Numbered from the stretch's first letter, positions 1 to 6,362 are shown. The stretch is 7,643 nt of DNA from Halobacteriales archaeon (GCA_020201445.1 JAIVGU010000023.1:1-7643); one strand, 5' to 3'. The notes: a model not told the origin generated them from the sequence alone. Numbers and translations are program-made.

Positions 1-345
1 GCCGTCTTCTTCGGCCGGTTCGACGGTTGGGGGCCCCAGGTCCGAGCGCATCTCCCCTATGAGCTGTCCGCAGGCTGGGCAAGCCACTTCCTCGGTGTCG
101 CTGAATCCGGGTTGGATGTGCTCCTCGCCTCCGTCAGGCAGGCGTATCTCGTTGCACGGTCCCGGCCGCCGCCTCGAAAGTCCATTAAGGGCTTCGCCCA
201 TGAACCAAAGGTCTCATGTCCGCCACCCGTGTCATCCTGCACCTTGCGCAAGGGGCGTGACCGATGGACATCCTGCAGGCAAGCCTCGGGTTGCAGGAAC
301 TCGAGGGGCAGGGTCTCGTTCTCTTCGCGCAGGCGGACGCGCTAG
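1..345 (+). CDS. 3' end of an unrecognised upstream gene (5' end outside window)
   Basis: Frame 1 is open from the first base to a TAG at 343-345. The first 55 or so codons look like real coding sequence: third positions are mostly G or C and the product is a plausible folded protein with segments such as FFGRFDGWGP, LPYELSAGWASHFLG and DVLLASVRQAYL. From about base 165 the translation turns into Pro/Arg/Ser/Cys-rich text and then runs 82 nt into the CHAT gene, whose own frame explains the composition there. The natural end of this protein was therefore probably near base 165-260, and the present stop looks like a read-through after a lost stop or frameshift; an ordinary long overlap is possible. 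A 14-codon stretch in another frame ending in TGA at 258-260 could be a displaced tail. I do not recognise the family. It lies in the same direction as the CHAT gene and could share its transcript. Confidence 0.4.
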   Translation, partial: AVFFGRFDGWGPQVRAHLPYELSAGWASHFLGVAESGLDVLLASVRQAYLVARSRPPPRKSIKGFAHEPKVSCPPPVSSCTLRKGRDRWTSCRQASGCRNSRGRVSFSSRRRTR

Positions 346-2933
346 AGAACACCGGCAGCGTCCAGGAGGCCCACGCCATCCTGCACCAACTGGTTCCGCG
401 GCAGGGAGAGCTTCTGGGCATGGCCCGCCAATTGGCGAGCCAGCACCCCGGCTTCGACGTGGCCCCGTTTGCCCGCGACCTCATGAACACGCTTTTCCGG
501 TACGCGGATGCCTCCGAGACGCTCGGCAGGGCGGACTGGGCCGAGCAGGCCAGGCAGGCTGCGGCCGAGGTGGCGGCGCAGGTGGGGCCCGAGGGGGCGT
601 GGGAGGTGGCGTCCGCGCAGGCTTGGTCGGCCCTGCGCAGGGGCCGCTTCACGGAGGCCTTGGCGCTCCTCGTGGAGGCGGAACGCATTGCCGGGGGGAC
701 CGGGGACGCAACTTTGTGCGCCCGGGCCGCCCTGAACCTGGCGGACCTCTACCAGTGGCTGGGCGATGGCTCGCGGTGCCTCGCGGCCGTCGACCGGGCC
801 CGCCGCCTGGTGCCCGCCCCCGGGCCGGGGGAGACGCTGTCCCGCAGCGACATCGCCAACATTCTGCGCACCCGCGCCACGGACCCGTCAACCCTGGAGC
901 GCGGCCAGCGCACGATCTGGGCCGCCCTTGCAACCCGCATGGCGAACACGGCCGGCCTGGCGCACAGACTGCAGGGCGACCGCGCCCAGGCCCGCGCCTG
1001 CTTCCTGGAGGCGCGCGGCGGCATGGACGGCTCGGCGGCGGTGGGGCTGGACTTCCAACTTGCGCGCCTCGATATTGAGGAGTCCAAGCCTGGGGACGCC
1101 CTCGCCTTCCTAGAGGCGCTGCGGACTCAGGCGGAGCGGGACGACAACCTGCGGCCCAAGGTCGCGGTCTTCCTGCGCCTGGAGGCCGAAGCTTTGCTCG
1201 GCCAGGATTTGGAGGCCGCCGCGCAGCGCATCCAGGCGGCCCTGGCGTGGCTGGAGCGCTACCCCGACCCCGACCTTGCTTGGAAGGCGCACTGGCTCCA
1301 CGCAAGGGTCCTCGTGGCCCAGGGCCGCAGCGAGGAATCGCTGGCAGCGTACGCGCGGGCAGCCGAGGCGGTCGACACCCTCCGGATTGCGCCCCTCGGC
1401 CCCCGCCTGGACAGTTGCTTCCTGCGCGACAAGGTGCCGATGTACGAGGAGGCGATCCTGTTGGCGGCGGCGCTGGGGGACGCGCCCCGCTGCCTGGCCC
1501 TGATGGACCAAGTCAAGTCGCGCGCCCTCAGCTCCGCCCTGGCCGCCGGGGGCACTGCGCCCGAGAGCGGGGAGGTCCAAGAGCTGTCGCGGCGCATCGA
1601 CGCCTTGGAATACACCTCGGGCGAGAACCCAGGCCAGGCGCAAGCAATCCTGGCCCACCGCCACCGGCTCCTCGCGGAACGCCAGGAGGCCATCGAGCGG
1701 GAGCGCGCGGCCGACCCAAGGTGGCGCCTCCTCTCCGTTGCCCCCGCCATGGACCTGCCGGAACTCCAGGCCACGCTCGCATCGGTGAAGGCCTCGGCCC
1801 TCTCCCTCTTCCTCGCCGGCACGACCATCGTCGCCGTCCTCTTCGACGGCACGAGTGTGGCCGTCGGCGCGCAGGAGATGACGGCAAGGACCTCCACGGC
1901 CCTCGCCCAGTTCGTGGAGAACGTCCAATCCACGTGGGACCAGCGGGGGTACGACCCGGCGACGGTGGGGCTAGCCCTGGAGGACCTCGTCCCGGCGAGC
2001 CTGGCAGCGCGCGCCCTGGCTGCGGACCGCCTCGTCGTCTCGCCGCATGGCGTCCTGCACCTTGTGCCGTGGGCCGGCCTGCCGCACCGCGCAGGCCGCG
2101 TCTTGGACCGCGTGGCCGTCTCCATCATCCCCAACCTATGCGTCCTGCCCGGCCTCGCGAAGGCCGGCCGCGGCCGCGTGGAGGGCGTCCTGCTCGTCGG
2201 GGACCCCGCGTATCCGGCCGCCCTCGGGGTCGCCCCCCTCGCGTTCGCCAAGGCGGAGCTGGAGGAGGTCGGGGCGCTGTACGCCGACGCCGGGCTCGAG
2301 GCGGGCCGATGCGTCGGCAAGCGCGCCACCTGCGCCGCCTTCCGCACCGCCTGCGACTCCGACCGGGCGCCCGGCCAAGTCCTACACGTTGCATGCCACG
2401 GCGACTTCGACCCCGACTACCCGCAGGTGGCAGGCCTCCTGCTGCGGGACGGCCGGATGGACGCCTCCGAAATTGCGGCGATGACGCTGCCGTTCCAGGA
2501 CGTCGTGCTGAGCGCCTGCTTCACCGGCTGGCGCGCCCAAAGAGTCCAGGACATCCCCCTGCACGGCGACGATGTGGTCGGCCTCCCAGGGGCATTCCTG
2601 GAGGCGGGCGGGTCGGCCGTGGTGGTCAGCATCCCAGCGGCCGACGACGAGATGGCTCGCCGGATGATGGTGCTGTACCACGGGAACCGCATCGAGGGCC
2701 AAGAGCCCGCCCGCGCCCTGGCGGCCGCGCAGCGGACCCTGCTCCGGGAAGAGCCAGAACTGGCCTACACGGTCCTCGGGTTCACGGCCTACGGCGCCCC
2801 CCAGGTTGCAAGTGGCCGGCTGGGGCGGGTCGGAATCCCCGTGCTGGACCGAATCTTGAGGCAAACCGAGTCTATCCAGGACCTGGGCAGGCGACACCAG
2901 GCGACCATGGACCTCGTCGGGAAGATTCGGTGA
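264..2933 (+). CDS. TPR-CHAT protein (caspase-like cysteine peptidase)
   Basis: An 889-aa cytoplasmic protein with no signal peptide or membrane segment. Residues about 20-470 are alanine/leucine-rich helical repeats of TPR type, clearest at about 115-180, 220-290 and 300-370. They end in the segment MDQVKSRAL (414-422), typical of the join between TPRs and CHAT. The CHAT domain occupies about 560-870: SPHGVLHLVPW (593-603), the GVLLVGDPAY strand, VLHVACHGDF with catalytic His712, VVLSACFTG with catalytic Cys752, and a C-terminal block with ARALAAAQRTLL and a final GFTAYGAPQ. Both catalytic residues are present, 40 residues apart as expected, so an active peptidase of the caspase/separase clan is likely. 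The ATG at 264 is preceded by AAGGGG (250-255) at 8 nt. In known systems CHAT peptidases cleave a partner, often encoded nearby; TPRs usually sense the trigger or dock the target. The convergent 248-aa gene is the obvious candidate partner, but nothing in the sequence proves it. Confidence 0.93.
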   Translation: MDILQASLGLQELEGQGLVLFAQADALENTGSVQEAHAILHQLVPRQGELLGMARQLASQHPGFDVAPFARDLMNTLFRYADASETLGRADWAEQARQAAAEVAAQVGPEGAWEVASAQAWSALRRGRFTEALALLVEAERIAGGTGDATLCARAALNLADLYQWLGDGSRCLAAVDRARRLVPAPGPGETLSRSDIANILRTRATDPSTLERGQRTIWAALATRMANTAGLAHRLQGDRAQARACFLEARGGMDGSAAVGLDFQLARLDIEESKPGDALAFLEALRTQAERDDNLRPKVAVFLRLEAEALLGQDLEAAAQRIQAALAWLERYPDPDLAWKAHWLHARVLVAQGRSEESLAAYARAAEAVDTLRIAPLGPRLDSCFLRDKVPMYEEAILLAAALGDAPRCLALMDQVKSRALSSALAAGGTAPESGEVQELSRRIDALEYTSGENPGQAQAILAHRHRLLAERQEAIERERAADPRWRLLSVAPAMDLPELQATLASVKASALSLFLAGTTIVAVLFDGTSVAVGAQEMTARTSTALAQFVENVQSTWDQRGYDPATVGLALEDLVPASLAARALAADRLVVSPHGVLHLVPWAGLPHRAGRVLDRVAVSIIPNLCVLPGLAKAGRGRVEGVLLVGDPAYPAALGVAPLAFAKAELEEVGALYADAGLEAGRCVGKRATCAAFRTACDSDRAPGQVLHVACHGDFDPDYPQVAGLLLRDGRMDASEIAAMTLPFQDVVLSACFTGWRAQRVQDIPLHGDDVVGLPGAFLEAGGSAVVVSIPAADDEMARRMMVLYHGNRIEGQEPARALAAAQRTLLREEPELAYTVLGFTAYGAPQVASGRLGRVGIPVLDRILRQTESIQDLGRRHQATMDLVGKIR

Positions 2934-2947
2934 GGCGGTTTCCGCCT
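2933..2947. terminator. Short hairpin between convergent stop codons
   Basis: AGGCGG-TTT-CCGCCT forms a perfect 6-bp stem with a 3-nt loop. It spans the 12-nt gap between the stop of the CHAT gene and the stop of the minus-strand gene. Its position suits a bidirectional terminator, but there is no T-tract on either side, so it is not a canonical intrinsic terminator. Confidence 0.3.
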
Positions 2948-3692
2948 ACGCGGGCGTCGTGACGATTTCGTACGCGAAGTCAATGTCGTTCTTGCGCTGG
3001 AGGCCGGATGCGGGGTGTCGGCCGGCGCCCCAGTTCTCGGTGGATGTCCAGTTGCCCCGCATGAGCCCCAGGCAGGTCGGCGTCACGGCGCGCACCACGT
3101 CGTAGGCGAGGTTCGTGAGGGTTGCCGCGGCGGCGACGGCGCCTTGGAAGGCGGCCACCTGGGGCATGGCGCCGATCCCAAGATCGCCCACGATGGAGGG
3201 CAAGGTGGTGGAGGCCCCCGCCCGGAGGAGGGTGGCAAGGTCTTGGGAGTCCTTGATGTCGCGCGAGACGGTGATGGTGAAGGCGACCAATTCCTGCGGC
3301 CTGCCGTAGTAGACGAGGAGGCCACGGCCGTCGCCGTCCGCCAAGTCGTCGCCGTCGGAGATTCTGGGGAACCGGAACGTGCTGGGGTGGTACAGGTCGG
3401 AGTCCGGAGGGCCGGCATGGACCACCATCGTGTCGACGCGGATGTCGGCGGCGCCGAACATCTTCTGCGTGTTGCGAATCACGAGGGGTTTGACGTAGAG
3501 GGCAAGCTTCGGGGCAGGCGTTGGCGCAGGCGCGGCGTCTGCCCCCTCCGTCTCAAGCCCCGTGCCCACGCGAAGCGCCCGCATCGGGCGCTGGGGGAGC
3601 CGGCGACGGGCCAGCGCGACTGGGTCGAACGAGCCATCCTCAACAAGCCAGCGGGAAGCAGCCATGGGCACCGCAACGTCAATGAGCTTCAT
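2946..3692 (-). CDS. Conserved-looking hypothetical protein, convergent with CHAT gene
   Basis: A 248-aa protein of unrecognised family. Residues 1-60 are an N-terminal segment ending in an Ala/Pro linker. Residues about 61-150 alternate hydrophobic and polar residues as in a beta-sandwich (KLALYVKPLVI, ADIRVDTMVVHAG, GLLVYYGR, LVAFTITVSRDIKD) with acidic loops (ISDGDDLADGDG, 111-122) that resemble calcium-binding or C2-like loops in composition only. Residues about 170-205 form an Ala-rich, mostly uncharged stretch that could be an amphipathic or membrane-touching helix. The C-terminus has WTSTENWGAGRHP and NDIDFAYEIV. The single cysteine is C207, so an N-terminal lipidated cysteine as in bacterial gasdermins is absent. 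The ATG at 3692 has no strong Shine-Dalgarno upstream; an AGGA lies about 14 nt away, and M10 is an alternative start. No ATG, GTG or TTG occurs in frame further upstream. Base usage matches the CHAT gene. Role as substrate, regulator or effector of the CHAT protease is inference from adjacency. Confidence 0.8.
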   Translation of the reverse strand: MKLIDVAVPMAASRWLVEDGSFDPVALARRRLPQRPMRALRVGTGLETEGADAAPAPTPAPKLALYVKPLVIRNTQKMFGAADIRVDTMVVHAGPPDSDLYHPSTFRFPRISDGDDLADGDGRGLLVYYGRPQELVAFTITVSRDIKDSQDLATLLRAGASTTLPSIVGDLGIGAMPQVAAFQGAVAAAATLTNLAYDVVRAVTPTCLGLMRGNWTSTENWGAGRHPASGLQRKNDIDFAYEIVTTPA

Positions 3693-3696
3693 TATA
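3691..3696 (-). promoter_or_regulatory. Consensus -10-like TATAAT overlapping a start codon
   Basis: On the minus strand the bases TATAAT overlap the ATG of the 248-aa gene. No -35-like hexamer lies 16-18 nt upstream. If it is a promoter, transcription would start inside the annotated ORF, and M10 (start at 3665) would be the first usable codon. Chance occurrence is quite possible, though an exact match is uncommon in such GC-rich DNA. Confidence 0.2.
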
Positions 3697-3848
3697 CAAG
3701 GAGATTCCTGTCCGGCGCCCGCTGTTAATGGGGAATGCCCTACCGTTCCCTGCCCGGAAGGGAAGCGCGCATCCGAGGAAATCCTGAGGAGTTCGCGCTC
3801 GCCGTCGTGCGGCTCGCCGTCGAGGTCGTGCCCGCCGTCGTGGGGGGC

Positions 3849-4083
3849 TTACCAGTAGCTGGCACCGGCGGCGCAGGAGTCCTTCGTCTCCGCTTGGTCA
3901 GGGGTGACGGCGAGGGTGGTGCCGTTGCTCTGGATGGCGATGGTGCCGAGGCGCTGGTGGCGTAGACCTTGGCGCCCGCCTGCTGGGCCCGGCACAGGGC
4001 CTCCGCAGTGGGGTGGCCGTAGCTGTTCTGGCCGAAGCTCACCGGCGCGAAGGTGGGGTGCATCTTAGCGAGCCAGGCCGCGC
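3849..4083 (-). pseudogene. C-terminal remnant of a ComEC/Rec2-like metallo-beta-lactamase-fold protein
   Basis: The minus strand reads AAWLAKMHPTFAPVSFGQNS followed by YGHPTAEALCRAQQAGAKVY, the signature end of the ComEC/MBL hydrolase domain (family pattern: Val-Ser/Gly-x-Asn-x-Tyr-Gly-His-Pro, then a helix and Ala-Gly-x-x-Val-Tyr-x-Thr). After VYAT the frame is wrong, but the next frame continues with LGTIAIQSNGTTLAVTP and ends ASYW-TAA at 3849. A frameshift therefore sits at about 3949-3954 (one base lost or two gained). The upstream HHG motif and the whole N-terminal part are missing: above about 4083 the minus strand no longer fits the family, and the plus strand fits ThiF instead. There is no start codon in a sensible place. 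It is a dead fragment of a secreted or membrane-linked MBL-fold hydrolase. Confidence 0.68.
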
Positions 4084-4441
4084 ATGCTTGGCTTGCACCA
4101 AAGCCGACCCACTTCACCTCGTAAGCGTCGAACGCGACGGCCTACTGGACGACCCGTCCTACATTCAAGGGCTGGCTCCAGAGGAGCGTCCACGCAGCGG
4201 GAACATCCTACCGCTCAGCCTCGGATTGGCAGGGCAGGAACTGATTCAGCTCGTCCACCTCCTCACCGGCCTGAAAGGCCTCGAGGACGTCGGGCGGCAG
4301 GCTTGGCACTTCTCGCCCCCCATGATGGAATCCAGCGACCAGGCCTGTATCCCGACCTGCGACTTTGCCAAGCTGGTTGGTATGGGAGACCACATGCCCC
4401 AGGTTACGGGCACCCCCAAAAAAGAGAAGGAGCCTGGTTAG
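4082..4441 (+). pseudogene. C-terminal remnant of a ThiF/E1-like adenylyltransferase
   Basis: The plus-strand frame ending in TAG at 4439-4441 reads ACLACTKADP, ERDGLLDDPSYIQGL, ILPLSLGLAGQELIQLVHLL and then CIPTCDFAKLVGMGD. This matches what I know of the C-terminal third of bacterial ThiF/MoeB/E1-like proteins: a CxxC zinc pair (4085-4096), an RDGxLDDPSYI segment, a long hydrophobic helix, and a second CxxxC zinc pair (4346-4360) near the end. The N-terminal Rossmann part with the GxGxxG and adenylation arginine is absent. The frame is open further left, but there it is the shadow of the MBL fragment. ThiF proteins activate ubiquitin-like or sulfur-carrier proteins; in bacteria they often sit beside JAB peptidases or E2-like proteins in conflict systems. 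With no nucleotide-binding core this fragment should be inactive. The family call is from memory of motifs, not a search. Confidence 0.62.
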
Positions 4442-4447
4442 GAGGAG
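4441..4447 (+). promoter_or_regulatory. Strong ribosome binding site after the ThiF remnant
   Basis: GGAGGAG sits 5 nt before the ATG at 4453 and begins on the last base of the ThiF stop codon. This spacing is typical of a second gene in an operon, so a downstream partner of the ThiF gene once started here. Confidence 0.55.
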
Positions 4448-4452
4448 AGCGC

Positions 4453-4596
4453 ATGGTCCTGTTCAAATTTCAAGATCGTTCCGCCATTTGGCACTCTTCA
4501 AGTGCAGTGTTCGATGGCTATACGCCATTTACGGTGTCGCTCGCTAAAGCTTCAATTCATAGCTATTCGCCCCTTGCAGTCAAAGCCACAGCATAG
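4453..4596 (+). CDS. Short ORF, probably the truncated start of a former ThiF-operon gene
   Basis: A 47-aa ORF starting MVLFKFQDRSAIWHSS with an excellent ribosome binding site 11 nt behind the ThiF stop. The GC content drops visibly from about base 4460 to 4600 compared with the surroundings, and third positions are no longer GC-biased, so only the first few codons may belong to the original gene and the rest may be foreign or decayed DNA. No domain is recognisable. In intact ThiF loci the next gene is often a JAB/MPN peptidase or E2-like protein, but this peptide is too short to test that. Confidence 0.35.
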   Translation: MVLFKFQDRSAIWHSSSAVFDGYTPFTVSLAKASIHSYSPLAVKATA

Positions 4597-4674
4597 GGCC
4601 TCCAACAGGAGGGAACCTGCTCCGAAAAGCAAGGTAGTGCCTAACTAGCGGGGGATTCCACCCGGCCATCGGGA

Positions 4675-4821
4675 TTAGAGCCCACACGGAACCCCGTTTT
4701 GGGCAGGCTCCCCAAGCACGCTCGGCTTGAAAGCCATTGCCTGCGCCAGGCGAATCAGCCTGTCCCTATCTGTCTGGATGCCGGATTCATTGTCCATGGC
4801 GATGACCGTCCGCCCGAGCAT
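4675..4821 (-). CDS. Short minus-strand ORF, possible receiver-domain relic
   Basis: A 48-aa ORF, ATG at 4821 to TAA at 4675. It reads MLGRTVIAMDNESGIQTDRD and then RLIRLAQAMAFKPSVLGEP. About 80 percent of its third positions are G or C against about 62 percent for the overlapping plus-strand frame, so the minus frame is the better coding candidate. A TAG lies immediately before the ATG and no good ribosome binding site precedes it. The TVIAMDNESG start and the helix after it loosely resemble the first strand and helix of a response-regulator receiver domain, which would suit the kinase relic just upstream on the same strand, but the match is weak. It may equally be an unrelated fragment. Confidence 0.3.
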   Translation of the reverse strand: MLGRTVIAMDNESGIQTDRDRLIRLAQAMAFKPSVLGEPAQNGVPCGL

Positions 4822-4844
4822 CTAGCGGCTGCACCGCCGACACG

Positions 4845-5410
4845 TTATACCTTCCCACAGGGCTGCCCGGGCCCATTTCCATCGTCGGACCAAATTACCG
4901 GCTCGGGGCGTGCCACTGAGGCTAGGGTCTTGCTGGGGGCGCCGGGCGGTTTCCAACCCTGGATTCCGCATCCGTCGCAACGGCGTTCCCCACCCCCGAC
5001 AAGGTGTCGCCCAATGTGGGTTGGGGGTGTAGGCTGGCTTCCTTGATTCCAGCGTTCTCCAAGATGCGCTCGACCAGGTCGCAGAACCGCTTCACGTTGC
5101 GGTCCAGCAAAGCCAGCACCTCCTGCTCCGCCGGGCCCAGCGTGCAAGTCTCTTTGAGGAGGCCGACACCGATGCGGATTGGGGTCAGGGGGGTGCGCAG
5201 GTCGTGCGCGAAGCCCGCGATCAGATCGGCGCGCGTGCGCGCCGTCTCGGCCTCCGCTTGCGCCTGCGCCAACTGGCGCAGCATCTCCGCGCGCGCCCGG
5301 GCTTGGCTTGCCGGCGGCCAGCGTGACGGGCAAGAGGCCTTCCGCTGGAATGCCGCGCTTGCCCGGGGCCAACTCATCGGGCACGGTCTGCTTTACGCGC
5401 AAGGACCCAT
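4845..5410 (-). pseudogene. Degraded sensor histidine kinase
   Basis: The central minus-strand frame contains a coiled-coil-like lead (MLRQLAQAQAEAETARTRAD) and a clear HisKA domain: IAGFAHDLRTPLTPIRIGV, with the phosphoacceptor His codon at 5204-5206, then a second helix (LLDRNVKRFCDLVERILENA). It continues to GNAVATDAESR and stops at a TAG at 4922. In the neighbouring frame just downstream, WSDDGNGPGQP (4863-4889) looks like the G1 box of the HATPase_c domain, and that frame ends in TAA at 4845. The N box and G2/F boxes are missing, so frameshift plus deletion has destroyed the ATPase. Upstream, coding-like text VKQTVPDELAPGKRGIPAEG lies in yet another frame (about 5330-5410) and may be the sensor part. 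No intact start is visible. It was probably a cytoplasmic or hybrid kinase, partner to the receiver relic beside it. Confidence 0.65.
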
Positions 5411-5435
5411 AACCACGGCGGCATCCGAACGCGTC

Positions 5436-5762
5436 CGGCGCGCCCGGCTTTTGGTTGCCCCTGCCCTGGACCTCGGCGTGCCCTCCCGGGATGGCGTCCT
5501 GGTCCTGCCGTTGCTGCGGCGCAAGGGGCATAACTGCATGGAGCGCCAGACGTCATTCTCCTTGACCTCGCCATGCCCAAGATAGTGGGCAGGAGGTCCT
5601 GTCGCCCTGAAGAATGAACCGGAGCTGCGCTCGATCCCCGTCCTTGTCCGGCCTTTGCGCGGCGATGAGTTGCAGGGCCTGCCGGAGAAGTTGCAGCATC
5701 CTGTTTTGACGGATGCTTTGCACCGGCGGCCTCCACGCGAAGCGTGGCTTGGCTGCGTATAA
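5436..5762 (+). pseudogene. Degraded response-regulator receiver (REC) domain
   Basis: The plus strand carries a receiver domain in pieces. RARLLV and DGVLVLPLLRRKGHN (about 5436-5530) look like the first strand and helix; HGAPDVILLDLAMPKIVG (5537-5590, following an in-frame TAA at 5531-5533) is the phosphoacceptor strand with the classical PDVILLDLxMP motif; GQEVLS then continues in the next frame, and ALKNEPELRSIPVLV and LRGDELQGLPEKLQ in the third frame. At least three frame changes are needed, and the N-terminal acidic pair seems lost. The last frame ends in TAA at 5760-5762. The conserved order LDLAMP, EVL, LKNEPELRSIPVLV is very characteristic of REC, so the family is fairly sure; no output domain is visible. 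It is transcribed away from the kinase relic on the other strand. Confidence 0.68.
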
Positions 5763-5842
5763 GCCAGCTTTGGTTGGCTTTGCTCGAGGGGCCGCCGCTA
5801 GTTTGCGATGAAATTAAGTGGGCCCATGGTTGGTGGGACACG

Positions 5843-6349
5843 ATGGCCATCCTCACCCCGCCGCAAGCCCCCGATCAACCCGCCGTCATCCACTGCAAGG
5901 ACCAGAAGGAGTGGCGCCTTGTCCAAGAAATCCTGCGAGGCCGGCAGCCCTACTTGATTGCCTCACCGCTCGAGTGGCTCCCGGATTCGGCGCAGCCCGC
6001 AGCGCCGCCCGTGGCCCAGCCTGCAAAGCCGCGCCAAGCTTCCGAAAAGCCAGCCAAGCGCGCGAGCAGGAAGCCCGTGAAGCGGAGTGGCCCGCCGATG
6101 CTGGATCTGGACCAGACCGTGCGCCACATCGAGCAGCAGCGCAACCTGGAGCACAGCCACAACTCAGCCATCAAGGACCAAATCCCCGAAGGCATCCCAT
6201 CGCGCTTGCCGGGAACACGCAGCGTCAACCCGGACTACAATTCTGCCCACAATGTCATCCTGAGCGCCCGCAAGAAAATCCTCGCCAGGATTGGGGGCGA
6301 CTTCGTGCCGGTGCCGAACCGCTCAGGATGGGTGATGCACCAAAGGTAG
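5843..6349 (+). CDS. Hypothetical protein, first gene of a four-gene cluster
   Basis: A 168-aa protein from ATG 5843, with a weak GGTGGG about 6 nt upstream. A GTG at 5744 is in frame and would add 33 residues, but those codons lack GC bias in third position and overlap the receiver relic, so I prefer 5843. Residues 10-47 form a small compact segment (VIHCKDQKEWRLVQEILRG then PYLIASPLEWLP). Residues 48-86 are a basic Pro/Ala/Lys/Arg linker, and 87-168 form a second segment with DQTVRHIEQQRNLEHSHNSA, a probable helix SARKKILARIGG, and the end FVPVPNRSGWVMHQR. The basic linker suggests a nucleic-acid or membrane-surface contact, which is inference. I do not recognise the family. No signal peptide or transmembrane segment is seen. 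It is followed at 70 nt by the next gene. Confidence 0.72.
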   Translation: MAILTPPQAPDQPAVIHCKDQKEWRLVQEILRGRQPYLIASPLEWLPDSAQPAAPPVAQPAKPRQASEKPAKRASRKPVKRSGPPMLDLDQTVRHIEQQRNLEHSHNSAIKDQIPEGIPSRLPGTRSVNPDYNSAHNVILSARKKILARIGGDFVPVPNRSGWVMHQR

Positions 6350-6362
6350 TCCAGGAAGGGAA

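Noticed and set aside
59..1078. A 339-aa plus-strand ORF and long ORFs overlapping the CHAT gene, including 1247-2962 (plus) and 1259-2347 (minus)
   Set aside because: They are Pro/Arg/Gly-rich shadows created by the strong codon bias of the CHAT frame and show no domain.
2946..3692. Bacterial gasdermin as identity of the 248-aa protein
   Set aside because: The length and CHAT neighbour fit, but there is no N-terminal cysteine, the only cysteine is near the C-terminus, and I see no specific gasdermin motif.
3015..3728. A 237-aa plus-strand ORF opposite the 248-aa gene
   Set aside because: Its composition (Gly/Arg/His-rich) is that of an antisense shadow; the minus frame has the protein-like text.
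3693..3848. Open minus-strand frame upstream of the 248-aa gene with HDG/DGE repeats, and the repeated GCTCGCCGTCG on the plus strand
   Set aside because: No start codon is available in this frame, and the repeats are short and GC-simple. I treat the 156 bases as intergenic sequence with nothing supportable.
4208..4393. Minus-strand frame with plausible text (LPPDVLEAFQAGEEVDELNQ) that could extend the MBL relic through two TAG codons in the same frame
   Set aside because: The plus frame here matches the ThiF C-terminus with both cysteine pairs and the DDPSYI segment, which explains the minus text as its mirror. It is therefore not evidence for stop-codon readthrough or recoding.
4599..4612. 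CCTCC-AACA-GGAGG hairpin after the 47-aa ORF
   Set aside because: The stem is only 5 bp with no T-tract, common by chance, and the gene before it is a remnant.
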